57,007 nucleotides of DNA, taken from NCBI GenBank assembly GCA_049680625.1, contig JBAUID010000214.1:1-57007 (forward strand), given 5' to 3'. The notes beneath the pieces were generated by a model, which saw only the letters and a list, made by a program, of their open reading frames with translations, had not been told where the DNA came from and searched no databases. Made by a program: the position numbers and the translations under genes. Shown piece after piece: positions 43,221 to 52,399 of the stretch. Source of the DNA: JAUIAI01 sp049680625 (GTDB taxonomy: Bacteria; Pseudomonadota; Gammaproteobacteria; Burkholderiales; Burkholderiaceae_E). Position 1 is the stretch's first letter. The number at the start of each line of letters is the position of its first letter.

Positions 43221-44414
43221 GTGCCCGTCCTGACTGCTGAGATCCCACTGACTAACAGGCAGCGCAACCTGGGATTGTTCTCGCTGATGACCTCGACCCC
43301 GGTTGCGCTGACCGGGCAGTTTCTGATTTCACCAATCCTGGTTTTCCAGTTAAACAGCCAGGGGTTTTCACCGGCAGCAATTGGCATGTTCAGCGCCCTG
43401 GGCTGGCTGGGCATCTTAATGACAACACCTTTCACCGCAACCCTGTCTTCAAGACTCGGGGTTCGTCCTGTCTTACTGCTCTCGTTGTTCATTCCCGTTA
43501 TTTGCCTGGCCGGCATCATGGCCACCCGCTCTGTTGCGCTGTGGGCGCTGCTGTATTTTGCTATCGGCTTTGGTAGCGCTTTACGGTGGATAGTTGGTGA
43601 AGCCCTGATCGCCAGCCTTGCGCCAGCGGCGTGGCGCGGCCGAATCGTCGGGATTTTCCAGATGCTGCTTGGGACCGCATTTGTGGTTGCGCCAAGCCTG
43701 TTGGCCTGGCTTGGGCCAACCAATCCAAATGCATCATGGGCGAGCCTTGCCTTACTAATGGCCGGGCTTGCCCTGACCTGCCTGATGCCGGCAATCGAAA
43801 ATAAAGGCACTACAAATGAAGCCGGGCATCGCGCTAGCGCAGGCGGTCTGAGCCTGCTCAAGCTTGGGCGGACGTCACCACTGATTGTCATTGCCGGCTT
43901 TGCCGGTGGTTTTTTTGAACTTGGAATTTCATCTGTCATGCCGGTTTATGGCATGGCAATCGGATTCAGCGCTGCAATGGCTGCAATGCTGATTGCCGCC
44001 AGCGGGTTGGGCAGCAGCCTGATCATGCTACCAGTCGGCCTGACGGCTGATCGATTTGGCGCGGCATTGCCAATGCGCTTGTGCGCGTGCGCCCTGGTTG
44101 CCTGCGCCCTGCTGCTACCCCTGGTTGTTTACCAGTCAGCGCTGGCCTGGCTAACGACCTTCGTCTGGGGGGCTGCCGGTGGTGCGCTGTATACGCTGAC
44201 AATGATAAGAATTGGTCAAACATACCGTGGCAGTGAACTGATCAACACCACATCGCTGCTAGTGCTTTGTTATACCCTGGGCGGCCTGGCAGGCCCGGTG
44301 TTAACCGGTTTAGCTCTCGAAATATCGGTGCAGTGGGCTCTCAGTGGACTGTACCTGGTCATCAGTTGTGTTGCGCTCTGGGTATTAACCCGGCGCCGCT
44401 ACTGGGTAGACTAA
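43221..44414 (+). CDS. MFS transporter (YcaD-like)
   Basis: Protein of 397 aa with 12 predicted membrane spans and the loop 2-3 motif FTATLSSRLGVRPVLLL in place of the usual GxxxDRxGRR. The matching motif in the second half is VGLTADRFGAALPM. The general fold is a drug or metabolite exporter; substrate unknown. It starts at GTG 43221, 46 nt after the phosphatase gene, and converges on the PAS-GGDEF-EAL gene. Confidence 0.85.
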   Translation: MPVLTAEIPLTNRQRNLGLFSLMTSTPVALTGQFLISPILVFQLNSQGFSPAAIGMFSALGWLGILMTTPFTATLSSRLGVRPVLLLSLFIPVICLAGIMATRSVALWALLYFAIGFGSALRWIVGEALIASLAPAAWRGRIVGIFQMLLGTAFVVAPSLLAWLGPTNPNASWASLALLMAGLALTCLMPAIENKGTTNEAGHRASAGGLSLLKLGRTSPLIVIAGFAGGFFELGISSVMPVYGMAIGFSAAMAAMLIAASGLGSSLIMLPVGLTADRFGAALPMRLCACALVACALLLPLVVYQSALAWLTTFVWGAAGGALYTLTMIRIGQTYRGSELINTTSLLVLCYTLGGLAGPVLTGLALEISVQWALSGLYLVISCVALWVLTRRRYWVD

Positions 44415-44440
44415 GGCGGTCTGCGTCAGGCTTAAATGAT

Positions 44441-47026
44441 CTACGACATGAGTTCACCTTTTTCATTTCCGCCATCATGAGCTTGTGCCGTGGCCTGGGC
44501 CGATTCACCGCTAACCTGGCCCGATAACGGTACGATTGAAAAACTGGCAATAGGCTCTGGTCTGCCAAAGTGATAGCCCTGAAAACCAGTACAACCCCAT
44601 TGGGTTAATAGCCGATGTTGTGCTGCGCACTCCACCCCTTCGGCAATCAGGGATAAACCGAGGTTAACCGCCATACCGATAATTGTTCGCACAATCACCG
44701 CATCACTTTGATCGGTCAGAATATCCCGAATAAAACCACGGTCAATTTTCAACTCATCCAGCGGCAGTTTTTTGAGATAGGCCAACGATGAATACCCGGT
44801 TCCGAAGTCATCCAGGGAGAAACCAACCCCAAGGGATCGTAAGTCCTGCATTTTCTCTATGGCTTCGTCAGCATAGTCCAGCAACAGGCTTTCAGTCAGC
44901 TCCAGAGTCAGCAATTCGGGGCTTGCCCCCGTAGTCGCCAGTATGTTCGTTACGTGGGAAACAAAGTCCGGCTGACGAAATTGCCGCGCACTGACGTTTA
45001 CGGAGATGCGTAAGTGGCTGTACTCAGGGTCATCAGCCCATTGGGCCAGGCGCTGACAAGCCTGCTCAAGTACCCATTGCCCAAGGGTGACAATGACCCC
45101 GGTTTCTTCCGCCAACTCAATAAACTGAAACGGCGGCACCAAGCCACGTTCGGGGTGGTTCCAGCGCAGCAGGACTTCAGCGCCGACCGGATGAGCGTTT
45201 TGGTCAACTTGCAACTGATAGTAAAGTTCAAACTGCGACTCTGTAACCGCTCGTCGAAGATCAAGCTCAAGACTGGCTCGTTCGTCAATCGCCAGCTGAA
45301 TTTTTGGGTCAAAAAACCGCACCCCGTCACCACCAAAACGTTTGGCCTGAGTTGCCCCGGATTCACCGCGTTTGATCACTACCTCGGGGCTTTCGCCAGC
45401 GCCACCAAAGGTTGCTATACCAATACTGGCGGACAAATTGAAATTCACCCCGTCAATACCACAAGGCTCTTTCAAGTGCTCACGCAATGCATTGGCCAGC
45501 CGGCCTGACCGGTTGGCTATGAGCTTCGCATTGCGTTGGATACCGTGGCACAAGACCGCAAATTTATCCGCTTCAAGACGGGCAACGATGTCATTGGGAC
45601 CGGCCGTTGATGCCAGGCGTCGCCCGATTTCTGCCAGGACCAGATCTGCCCCACCCCGCCCAAGGGTTTCGTTCACGGCACTGAAAGAATCGAGGTTGAC
45701 CACAATCAGAGAACCGGTTTTTCTTTCGTTGTCAGCCACGCTAATTGACTGCTCAAGATACGATTCGAATGAAACCCGGTTTGGCAGTCCGGTGACGCGG
45801 TCAATGCTCGCCAGCCGTTCAATTTCGCTTTCGTCAGCTTTGCTCTTGGTGAGGTCTTGAATCATGACCAGGCGAAGCTTCCGGCCTGCTGTCCCAATTG
45901 CGCAGCTGCGGCAAACCACGTCAAGGACCTGGCTGTTCAAGCCGCAGTGTTGCATTTCGATTACCGACGAATGCGTCTCGGCGCCGAACAATTTCTTCAA
46001 CACGACTGATGCTTTGCCATCAATCAATTCGGCAATTGAGGTTGTGCCGCCACTCAGATCTCGTCCGTACAAAGAAACAGCCGACTCGTTAGCTTCAATA
46101 ATTTGGGATGATTCCTCGTCAACTACCAACATTGGCATCGGCGAAGCTTCAAACATTGAACGATAACGGCTCTCACTGGCACGCAAATCGGCTTCAATGC
46201 GCTTGGTAAAGCTAATGTCACGCACGGAACCGACATATTGAATAGCTCGCCCGTTATCGTCGTAAACGGCTTTTGCCGTTCCGAGAACCCACACGTATTG
46301 ACCGTCAGCCCGACGCAATCGAAAGCGCCGTTCAAAACGCTGGTGATGTTCAACTGCATGCCACCGGTGTTCGGTAACGGCCTCAATCTCATCCGGATGC
46401 ACCAGCTTCGAAAAAGCTTCGAGCGTCCGTGGCCTCTCGCTGCCAATTCCCAGCAGATCCCAGACGGTGTCAGACGCCTCCAGTTCCCCGGTCAGCAGAT
46501 TTGCGGAGACAGTACCCGAATTTGACGCGCTGACCACGAGGTCAAGTTGCTGCTGACGCGTACGCAGCGCGTCCCTGGCAACATACAGAGGAGTCACATC
46601 CTGCAAGATAGACAGCAGCAGGTTTTCACCATCAATGCTGATGGTAGAGCTATGGGCCAATAACGAGCGTTCACTGCCATCAGCCAGGCGATGCCTGATA
46701 TTCAGCGACCGCCCAAGGCCTTCGAGAGCTTTCTGGCGGATTGCGCGTACCGCTTGATTCGAACCAATGCTGAGTTGTTCAACTGTCATGCCGATCAACT
46801 CGGCTGGTTCGTATCCATAAAAAGTACAAGCCGCTTCATTTGCGTAAAGAATAGCTCCGGTTTCGGGACGAACCAGGATAACGGGGGCGCAGTGGCCACT
46901 GAAGATCCGTTGCAAAGCCGACATCTGCTCGGAGCCGTCGACTTTCGAATCGTCTTTTCGAGCAGTTTTCGGATAACCAGGGTCAGATTCGCGGGGACGA
47001 TCTGTGGTGGTTTTCGAGGATGGCAT
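44441..47026 (-). CDS. PAS-PAS-PAS-GGDEF-EAL signalling protein
   Basis: Protein of 861 aa with no membrane spans. Three PAS-type domains (about 40-150, 160-280 and 285-400), a GGDEF domain (about 415-570) and an EAL domain (about 590-840). The GGDEF active site is degenerate: EADKF around residue 483 replaces GGDEF, so cyclase activity is unlikely. The EAL domain keeps EVLLRW, LELTESLLL, DDFGTGYSSL, LKIDRGFI and EGVE, so c-di-GMP hydrolysis is likely, with EVL in place of EAL, a common change. It is 92 nt from the OsmC fusion gene. Confidence 0.92.
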   Translation of the reverse strand: MPSSKTTTDRPRESDPGYPKTARKDDSKVDGSEQMSALQRIFSGHCAPVILVRPETGAILYANEAACTFYGYEPAELIGMTVEQLSIGSNQAVRAIRQKALEGLGRSLNIRHRLADGSERSLLAHSSTISIDGENLLLSILQDVTPLYVARDALRTRQQQLDLVVSASNSGTVSANLLTGELEASDTVWDLLGIGSERPRTLEAFSKLVHPDEIEAVTEHRWHAVEHHQRFERRFRLRRADGQYVWVLGTAKAVYDDNGRAIQYVGSVRDISFTKRIEADLRASESRYRSMFEASPMPMLVVDEESSQIIEANESAVSLYGRDLSGGTTSIAELIDGKASVVLKKLFGAETHSSVIEMQHCGLNSQVLDVVCRSCAIGTAGRKLRLVMIQDLTKSKADESEIERLASIDRVTGLPNRVSFESYLEQSISVADNERKTGSLIVVNLDSFSAVNETLGRGGADLVLAEIGRRLASTAGPNDIVARLEADKFAVLCHGIQRNAKLIANRSGRLANALREHLKEPCGIDGVNFNLSASIGIATFGGAGESPEVVIKRGESGATQAKRFGGDGVRFFDPKIQLAIDERASLELDLRRAVTESQFELYYQLQVDQNAHPVGAEVLLRWNHPERGLVPPFQFIELAEETGVIVTLGQWVLEQACQRLAQWADDPEYSHLRISVNVSARQFRQPDFVSHVTNILATTGASPELLTLELTESLLLDYADEAIEKMQDLRSLGVGFSLDDFGTGYSSLAYLKKLPLDELKIDRGFIRDILTDQSDAVIVRTIIGMAVNLGLSLIAEGVECAAQHRLLTQWGCTGFQGYHFGRPEPIASFSIVPLSGQVSGESAQATAQAHDGGNEKGELMS

Positions 47027-47118
47027 CAGGCTGGTTCGGGAATGTCATTTTGCAACCGACAGACTGACCTACTTTCAAACTTTCGTTTGATTAATCAAAA
47101 GATTTTCAGCTGCCTATT

Positions 47119-48396
47119 TCAACTGCTGACCTCACCCGAATCAGTGACGAGCTCAGTTGTAATCGAAATCTCACTGTGTAAACTCCGATGTACCGGGCAT
47201 TTGTCGGCTATTTCCAGCAGTTTGGCCCGCTGCTCAGCATCCAGATTCCCTTGCAGGCTAATTTGCCGCGAAATCTGATCGACTTTTCCGCTGGTAGTCT
47301 CACAGTGCTCACAATCGGTCGCATGTATCTTGTCATGGTGCAGATCGACCGACACGTTGTCCAGCGGCCACTTTTTCCGTTGAGCATACATTCGGATAGT
47401 CATCGTCGTACACGCACCCAGAGCCGCCTGCAACAATTGATACGGCGTCATGCCAAGATCGGTCCCGCCAACAGATGTCGGCTCATCAGCAATCAGGCTG
47501 TGCTGACTGGTAGAGACTGTATTGGCAAACAAACCGGTCCCGCGTTCGCTCACCCGAACAAAACCTTCCGGCGTCCGGGCGCTTGCATCGGTAGTGCTAA
47601 TGTCCGCTTGAGGCGGCAGACCCGACTCAGCATCATTGGCCTGGATATAACGCGCCGCCCAGGCAGTCAGCACGGAAGCCGCGTAGCGAGCATCCGTTTC
47701 TTTGGTCATCAAATGGTCGGCATCGTCGAGCGAAACAAAAGACTTGGGATGCAGTGCAGATTGAAAAATTCGGCGCGCATTATCGACACCAACAATACGA
47801 TCGGTAGCTGCGTGCATGACTAACAATGCTTTTTTCAGATTGTGTATTCGATCGTGCTGAGGCTGGCCGGACAAGTCATCAACAAAGCCCTTGGACAAAT
47901 TGAACTGCCGCCCGGCAATTGAAACACTCGCCCGACCTTGCTCGCGGATCAATTCAAGCTCACCCTCAAACTGCCGACTGACATGCTCAGGATCAAACGG
48001 GGCGCCAATAGTAACCACGGCGCGGCACTCCGGCACTCGACCGGCCGCCGCAAGCGTTGCCGCCCCACCAAGGGAATGACCGATCATTAACGACGGCGCC
48101 TGGTGCTCGGCACGTAAGTACGCCACCGCCGCCAATAAATCGTCTGCATTTGAGGTGAAGCTCGTGTTTCCAAAGTCACCACCGCTGCCGCCCAGGCCGG
48201 TGAAGTCAAAACGCAATACACCAAAGCCCGCTTCTGCCAAAGCCCGGGCAATGTAAGCGGCAGCCTTGCTGTCTTTCGAGCAGGTAAAGCAGTGAGCAAA
48301 AACAGCGAAACCGCGGGGGCTGTTGTCGGGCAGATCAAGCCGCGCTGCCAGGGGTTCACCAAGTGAACCGGGAAAAGAGACTTTCTGGCTGGGCAT
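47119..48396 (-). CDS. Alpha/beta hydrolase-OsmC fusion protein
   Basis: Protein of 425 aa. Residues 1-255 are an alpha/beta hydrolase with HCFTC, nucleophile elbow GHSLGG (S108), and the late acid-histidine pair in MHAATDRIV and DADHLM. Residues about 290-420 are an OsmC/YhfA-like domain with the redox cysteine in ALGACTTMTIRMYA and the second in ADKCPVHRSL. OsmC proteins are cysteine peroxidases for organic hydroperoxides. This two-domain fusion recurs in many bacteria; its substrate is unknown. Confidence 0.88.
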   Translation of the reverse strand: MPSQKVSFPGSLGEPLAARLDLPDNSPRGFAVFAHCFTCSKDSKAAAYIARALAEAGFGVLRFDFTGLGGSGGDFGNTSFTSNADDLLAAVAYLRAEHQAPSLMIGHSLGGAATLAAAGRVPECRAVVTIGAPFDPEHVSRQFEGELELIREQGRASVSIAGRQFNLSKGFVDDLSGQPQHDRIHNLKKALLVMHAATDRIVGVDNARRIFQSALHPKSFVSLDDADHLMTKETDARYAASVLTAWAARYIQANDAESGLPPQADISTTDASARTPEGFVRVSERGTGLFANTVSTSQHSLIADEPTSVGGTDLGMTPYQLLQAALGACTTMTIRMYAQRKKWPLDNVSVDLHHDKIHATDCEHCETTSGKVDQISRQISLQGNLDAEQRAKLLEIADKCPVHRSLHSEISITTELVTDSGEVSS

Positions 48397-48503
48397 GGGC
48401 TGGCTCCGATTGGGTCAGTTGTTTATGAATACTTATCACGCAGGCACAACAAGAAAAATAACAAGAAAAAAGCTTACCCGCTGGACACGAGTCAGCCAGC
48501 CGC

Positions 48504-49325
48504 CTATTTGCTGCGCAACTTCTCTTCAATCGTATCCAGCCGGCGGTTCAGCGCTTGAACGTCATTGCGCCAATGATCAAACACCGATCGAGCCAGCAAT
48601 GGCGCAGTCGGGTCGTCGGTATTGCGCGAGCTATCCGCCGACGTATCTTGTGTGGTGCTTTGTGAGCCGCCTTTTGAGCCGCCTTTTAAGCTATCGTCTG
48701 TATCGTCTGGAGCACGCGCTGAGCTGCGTCCGGTACCGGCTGAATCCTGCGCCTTCCCGACCGCATCATGCACCCCGGTAGCCGCGGCCGTAACCCGACG
48801 ACCAAATTCCCGGCTGAGTTGTTGCCCAAAGCCTCCGACACGTTGTGCGAACTCGCCAACCCGGCGGGCTGGAATATCACCGACAACACGGCTCAAATCG
48901 TCTTCGTAGTCCCAGCGCAAATCCTGGACCAGCTCGCCGACCAAACCGGCCAGCAAGACATCACCTTCAACCCGTAAATGACGAGCCAGATCACCGGTGC
49001 CGGATGACGCCACATCCATAGCCGCCTGAATTGACGGCTGCACAAGTAATGTTGCATCCGCATTGCCGGCTGGCGCGGTGCGCAGCGAACCGTCTGGTTC
49101 GATTTTGTACCACAGCGTCGGCGGCGACACTATTGCATCAACAACCCGGGGTAAATTGTTCTCCAGTCCGATACAAATAGTCTTGGTCTGGTGGGCTGCC
49201 AGGCGGCGGCGCGCGTTGGGATGCTGAGCCAACAAGTGATTGAAAGCCGCTCCGACCACGCGCAGACTGACGGCTGATGCCAACCGCGGCACCAGCGCTT
49301 TAAACAAAGCGGCGGGCAATACCAT
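48504..49325 (-). CDS. ubiJ: UbiJ-like SCP2-domain protein
   Basis: Protein of 273 aa. The N-terminal 110 residues are an SCP2-like lipid-binding domain (LENNLPRVVDAI, WYKIEPDGSLRT). In E. coli UbiJ supports the ubiquinone biosynthesis complex and binds lipid intermediates. A helical middle follows, then a Ser/Gly/Asp-rich linker and a C-terminal coiled coil (HWRNDVQALNRRLDTIEEKL). It is about 70 residues longer than E. coli UbiJ owing to the linker. It starts 2 nt after ubiE ends, the classic ubiE-ubiJ pair; ubiB is not in the window. Confidence 0.85.
   Translation of the reverse strand: MVLPAALFKALVPRLASAVSLRVVGAAFNHLLAQHPNARRRLAAHQTKTICIGLENNLPRVVDAIVSPPTLWYKIEPDGSLRTAPAGNADATLLVQPSIQAAMDVASSGTGDLARHLRVEGDVLLAGLVGELVQDLRWDYEDDLSRVVGDIPARRVGEFAQRVGGFGQQLSREFGRRVTAAATGVHDAVGKAQDSAGTGRSSARAPDDTDDSLKGGSKGGSQSTTQDTSADSSRNTDDPTAPLLARSVFDHWRNDVQALNRRLDTIEEKLRSK
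48664..48687. repeat. Tandem 12-bp repeat inside the ubiJ linker
   Basis: gagccgcctttt occurs twice head to tail within the coding sequence, giving a duplicated Lys-Gly-Gly-Ser in the linker. The length is a multiple of three, so it keeps the frame. Confidence 0.8.
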
Positions 49326-49327
49326 GG

Positions 49328-50071
49328 TTAGACAACCGTCCCTTCGTGCAAGGCAACAACCCCGGCTGTGAGATTGGTGTACATCACCCGGGCAAAGCCA
49401 GCCGTACGCATCATGTCAGCCAGCGTCTCCTGATCGGGGTGCATACGAATCGACTCCGCCAGATACCGATAACTGTCAGCATCCTGAGTGACCAGCTCAC
49501 CAATGCGGGGCAGGACTTCGAACGAATACGCATCGTAGAACGGCTCCAGTGCCGGGATCACCCGCGAAAACTCCAGCACCAGGAGCTTGCCAGAGGGCCG
49601 TATTACCCGATACATCTCGGCAAGCGCAGCTTGTTTGTCGGTCATGTTGCGCAATCCAAAGGCAACACACACGCGATCAAAATAGGCATCTGGAAACGGC
49701 AAGCGTTCGGCATCACATTGCAAAGCCGGTTGCAGATAGCCCTCATCAAGCATGCGATCCCGGCCAATGCGGAGCATTGATTCATTGATATCGGTCAACC
49801 ACACCTGGCCTTCAGACCCAACCCGGCGCGCAAAACCTTTGGACATATCAGCGGTGCCACCAGCAACATCGAGGACTTTCATTCCCGGCCTCAGGACAGC
49901 ACGGCTCAGGGTGAAGGCTTTCCAAACCCGGTGCATGCCAGCCGACATGAGATCGTTCATCACGTCGTAACGCCGGGCTACTGAAGAAAAAACTTCACCA
50001 ACCCGGCCAGCTTTCTCGGCGGGGTTAACCTGGTCAAATCCGAAGTGGGTGAATTTGTCGCCGTCAGACAT
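49328..50071 (-). CDS. ubiE: Ubiquinone/menaquinone methyltransferase
   Basis: Protein of 247 aa that C-methylates the ubiquinone (and menaquinone) ring with SAM. Has the UbiE signature FSSVARRYDVMNDLMSAGMH, motif I VLDVAGGTADMS, and the second signature YRVIRPSGKLLVLEFS. Normal length. Precedes ubiJ by 2 nt and follows a DUF971 gene by 13 nt. Confidence 0.96.
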   Translation of the reverse strand: MSDGDKFTHFGFDQVNPAEKAGRVGEVFSSVARRYDVMNDLMSAGMHRVWKAFTLSRAVLRPGMKVLDVAGGTADMSKGFARRVGSEGQVWLTDINESMLRIGRDRMLDEGYLQPALQCDAERLPFPDAYFDRVCVAFGLRNMTDKQAALAEMYRVIRPSGKLLVLEFSRVIPALEPFYDAYSFEVLPRIGELVTQDADSYRYLAESIRMHPDQETLADMMRTAGFARVMYTNLTAGVVALHEGTVV

Positions 50072-50084
50072 CGTTTTTCGCGGC

Positions 50085-50558
50085 TTATCGGGGTCGACTG
50101 ATTGATGTTGCCTTCATTGCGCCCCCGGCGTCCGGTTTATCCGCGGGAGAGCTGGCGCCGGGCTCTTGATCGTTATCAGTGCCGCCGGGCCCGCGGCTCT
50201 CACCTGCTTGCTCAAGGCGGGCCAGATAGTCTTCCCAGAGGGACTCCTGCTCGTCGCCCAACCAGTATAAGTAGTCCCAGGAAAACAAACCCGTGCTGTG
50301 ACCGTCGTCGAAGTGTGGCTGAATCGCATAGTTGCCGACTGGGTCGACACTGGTCAGCCCAACCATTCGTTTGCCTGTCTGAAGAACCTCCTGGCCCGGC
50401 CCGTGACCACGAACTTCGGCAGACGGTGAATACACGCGCAGCAATTCAAAAGGCAACTTGAACACGCGGGCATCAGCAAACTCGATTTCAAGTAAGCGCG
50501 AGGTCTGATGAACCACGATGCGGGTGGGTGCAGGGATATCTTTACTGAGTCCGGCCAT
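50085..50558 (-). CDS. DUF971 protein (gamma-BBH-like N domain)
   Basis: Protein of 157 aa. The domain resembles the N-terminal iron-binding region of gamma-butyrobetaine hydroxylase: LEIEFADARVFKLPFELLRVYSPSAEVRGHG, then GNYAIQPHFDDGHSTGLFSWDYLYWLG. A Gly/Asp/Pro-rich tail follows. DUF971 genes are often beside ubiE in betaproteobacteria; related domains have been tied to Fe-S cluster maintenance, but the role is not settled. Confidence 0.85.
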   Translation of the reverse strand: MAGLSKDIPAPTRIVVHQTSRLLEIEFADARVFKLPFELLRVYSPSAEVRGHGPGQEVLQTGKRMVGLTSVDPVGNYAIQPHFDDGHSTGLFSWDYLYWLGDEQESLWEDYLARLEQAGESRGPGGTDNDQEPGASSPADKPDAGGAMKATSISRPR

Positions 50559-50617
50559 AGGCCAATAGTATCAGCCGGCACTGAGCGGCGGGTAGTGGCC
50601 GCTGTATCTTTCGGTTA

Positions 50618-51070
50618 TCAGCCCAGCCCGGTGAGTGCCACCCGGTATTGGGTCCGCTGATCCCGCAGGCGGGCCGGGTCTGCAGTGCGGACAGGGTTCG
50701 CCCATACAGGGGCCGGAAACGTCGGATCATCCTGATAGCGCGCAATAATGTGCCAGTGCAGATGCGGCACCTGATTGCCCAGGCTGGCCAGGTTGATCTT
50801 GTCGGGTTTCATGACTTGGCGCATCACGGACTCAACCTGAAAGACAACTTGCATCACCTTTTGTTGTTGCGATGGTGACAAATCGGTCATCTCAGCCTGA
50901 TGGTCGTTCCAGACCACCCGGGTAAAGCCAGGGTAGTCCGGCTCGTCGGCCAGAACGATGCGCAACTCGTCGTTCTGGTAAACAAGATCACCACCCGCGT
51001 CACGGCACAACGGGCACTCACTCGCGTCGGTTGCCGAACCCGATGTTGGCCCTGGATTTGCTCCTGCCAT
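50618..51070 (-). CDS. HIT family protein
   Basis: Protein of 150 aa. Histidine-triad hydrolase with the active site VPHLHWHIIARY and an N-terminal CPLC pair of the type that can bind zinc. Family members split nucleotide phosphate bonds such as Ap4A or AMP-lysine. It is upstream of DUF971 and ubiE in the same direction. Confidence 0.9.
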   Translation of the reverse strand: MAGANPGPTSGSATDASECPLCRDAGGDLVYQNDELRIVLADEPDYPGFTRVVWNDHQAEMTDLSPSQQQKVMQVVFQVESVMRQVMKPDKINLASLGNQVPHLHWHIIARYQDDPTFPAPVWANPVRTADPARLRDQRTQYRVALTGLG

Positions 51071-51087
51071 CGAAATGCGATACTGCG

Positions 51088-52278
51088 TTACTGAGCGGAT
51101 GCCGGCATCGACTGACTGACCAGGGTGTAGGCGGTAAACGCCGTAACCGATGGCTGGGCAGCACTGATCTGCAGGACTTTATTACTCAAGTCCATCGCGA
51201 CGCCGACCACGGTTTCCACCTGGGCATCGGATGGCAGGCTGGTATCGGGAAAGCGGCATACGGATTCAGGGCCGTCTCCGGTATGGCTGAGTAAATCTTT
51301 GATACCGTCAAAGTCATTGATGGTGGAAATATTCTCACGCGCTGTCTTTAAGCGCGCCTCTGTTGACAAATTCCCGGTAAGGCCGGAGTCTCCGCCCGCA
51401 AGCTCAGGATGCAGGAAATGGTTGGTATGACATAACTGACCACCTTCAGACGGCAGTACCCGGGCGCCGTTAGGTGCCAGTTCGATGCTTGCAATGGCAC
51501 CGGAAGGATCGGCCACCATAACGTTGCTGGAACCGGCATATTGCAGCCCTCTGGCCAGGTCAGTTGCCTCGCTGACATCTTCACAGTCGAGCAAACCGCG
51601 CAACAGGACATGAACCGGAATACCGGCTTGCTCGCCGTCGTTTGCCGAGCGCAAGATGTTGAGCGTCACCCCGAGCCCGTGTTCATTGAAACCAATTTTT
51701 GCAAGCATGCCTGCTTCGGTTACCGTGAAATAGGCAGGTCCGTCCTCGGGATGGGCTTCGAGTGTGACCAGGGCCTCACGTTGTGAGCCGACCCAGTCCC
51801 AGTTCTGGGCAAGCCATACCGGCTGGCCATCACGGGCAAACGCAAACGAGGTGCACTCACTAATGTGACCAGCATCGGGTAGTTGGTCCGCCGCGAGTTT
51901 GGTTGCTCGTACCAGGTAATCGGGGGGGAGAATCTCGGAGCGGCAGTTCAAGGCCATCAATGAAGAGAAATCAACCTTGCTGCCCTCGGCGATACCTTGC
52001 AGTTCTTCCAGCAGATCGGGAAACGTTTGTTCTATCAGCGGTATGCACAGCAGCGCTCTTTGCTGTGCCTCGGTCCAGCTGATGTCACAAGTCTCGAACA
52101 TCGTCCGGTAGGCGCGCAGTGAGCGGTGAATTCGGTCAACCGTTTGCTGGCCATACTGCCGGCCCCGGGTAGCGGCGTCTCCGCGAACAATAATGTGCAG
52201 CGGTGGCGCTTTGGCCGCTTTGGTTTTATGCCCCTGATTGCTCTGAACGGTCTGGCCTGACGGTGTTAGCGAAGTCAC
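51088..52278 (-). CDS. C45-type acyltransferase-like Ntn hydrolase
   Basis: Protein of 396 aa resembling penicillin acyl-CoA:isopenicillin N acyltransferase. The likely nucleophile is C142 in SECTSFAFARDG; self-cleavage just before it would make it N-terminal, as in fungal AAT. The motif VWLAQNWDW follows directly, then ECTS-type downstream ENDHGLGVT-like FNEHGLGVTLNILR and LCHTNHFLHPEL. GTG start at 52278 has AAGGAT 6 nt upstream. Bacterial members have unknown substrates. No beta-lactam genes are nearby. Confidence 0.83.
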   Translation of the reverse strand: MTSLTPSGQTVQSNQGHKTKAAKAPPLHIIVRGDAATRGRQYGQQTVDRIHRSLRAYRTMFETCDISWTEAQQRALLCIPLIEQTFPDLLEELQGIAEGSKVDFSSLMALNCRSEILPPDYLVRATKLAADQLPDAGHISECTSFAFARDGQPVWLAQNWDWVGSQREALVTLEAHPEDGPAYFTVTEAGMLAKIGFNEHGLGVTLNILRSANDGEQAGIPVHVLLRGLLDCEDVSEATDLARGLQYAGSSNVMVADPSGAIASIELAPNGARVLPSEGGQLCHTNHFLHPELAGGDSGLTGNLSTEARLKTARENISTINDFDGIKDLLSHTGDGPESVCRFPDTSLPSDAQVETVVGVAMDLSNKVLQISAAQPSVTAFTAYTLVSQSMPASAQ

Positions 52279-52399
52279 TGGTTATCCTTAAATCAAGTCG
52301 GCTGGCAGGTAGCTTATGACTGACAGACAGTGCAGTCAAACTCATTGTCATCATCGCGCGATTCTCTTTATCGCGAATAAGGCACTGGTTAGTGCAAGC

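Noticed and set aside
42821..43939. Minus-strand 372-aa reading frame
   Set aside because: Antisense to the phosphatase and the MFS transporter, both well supported; its sequence has no domain I recognise.
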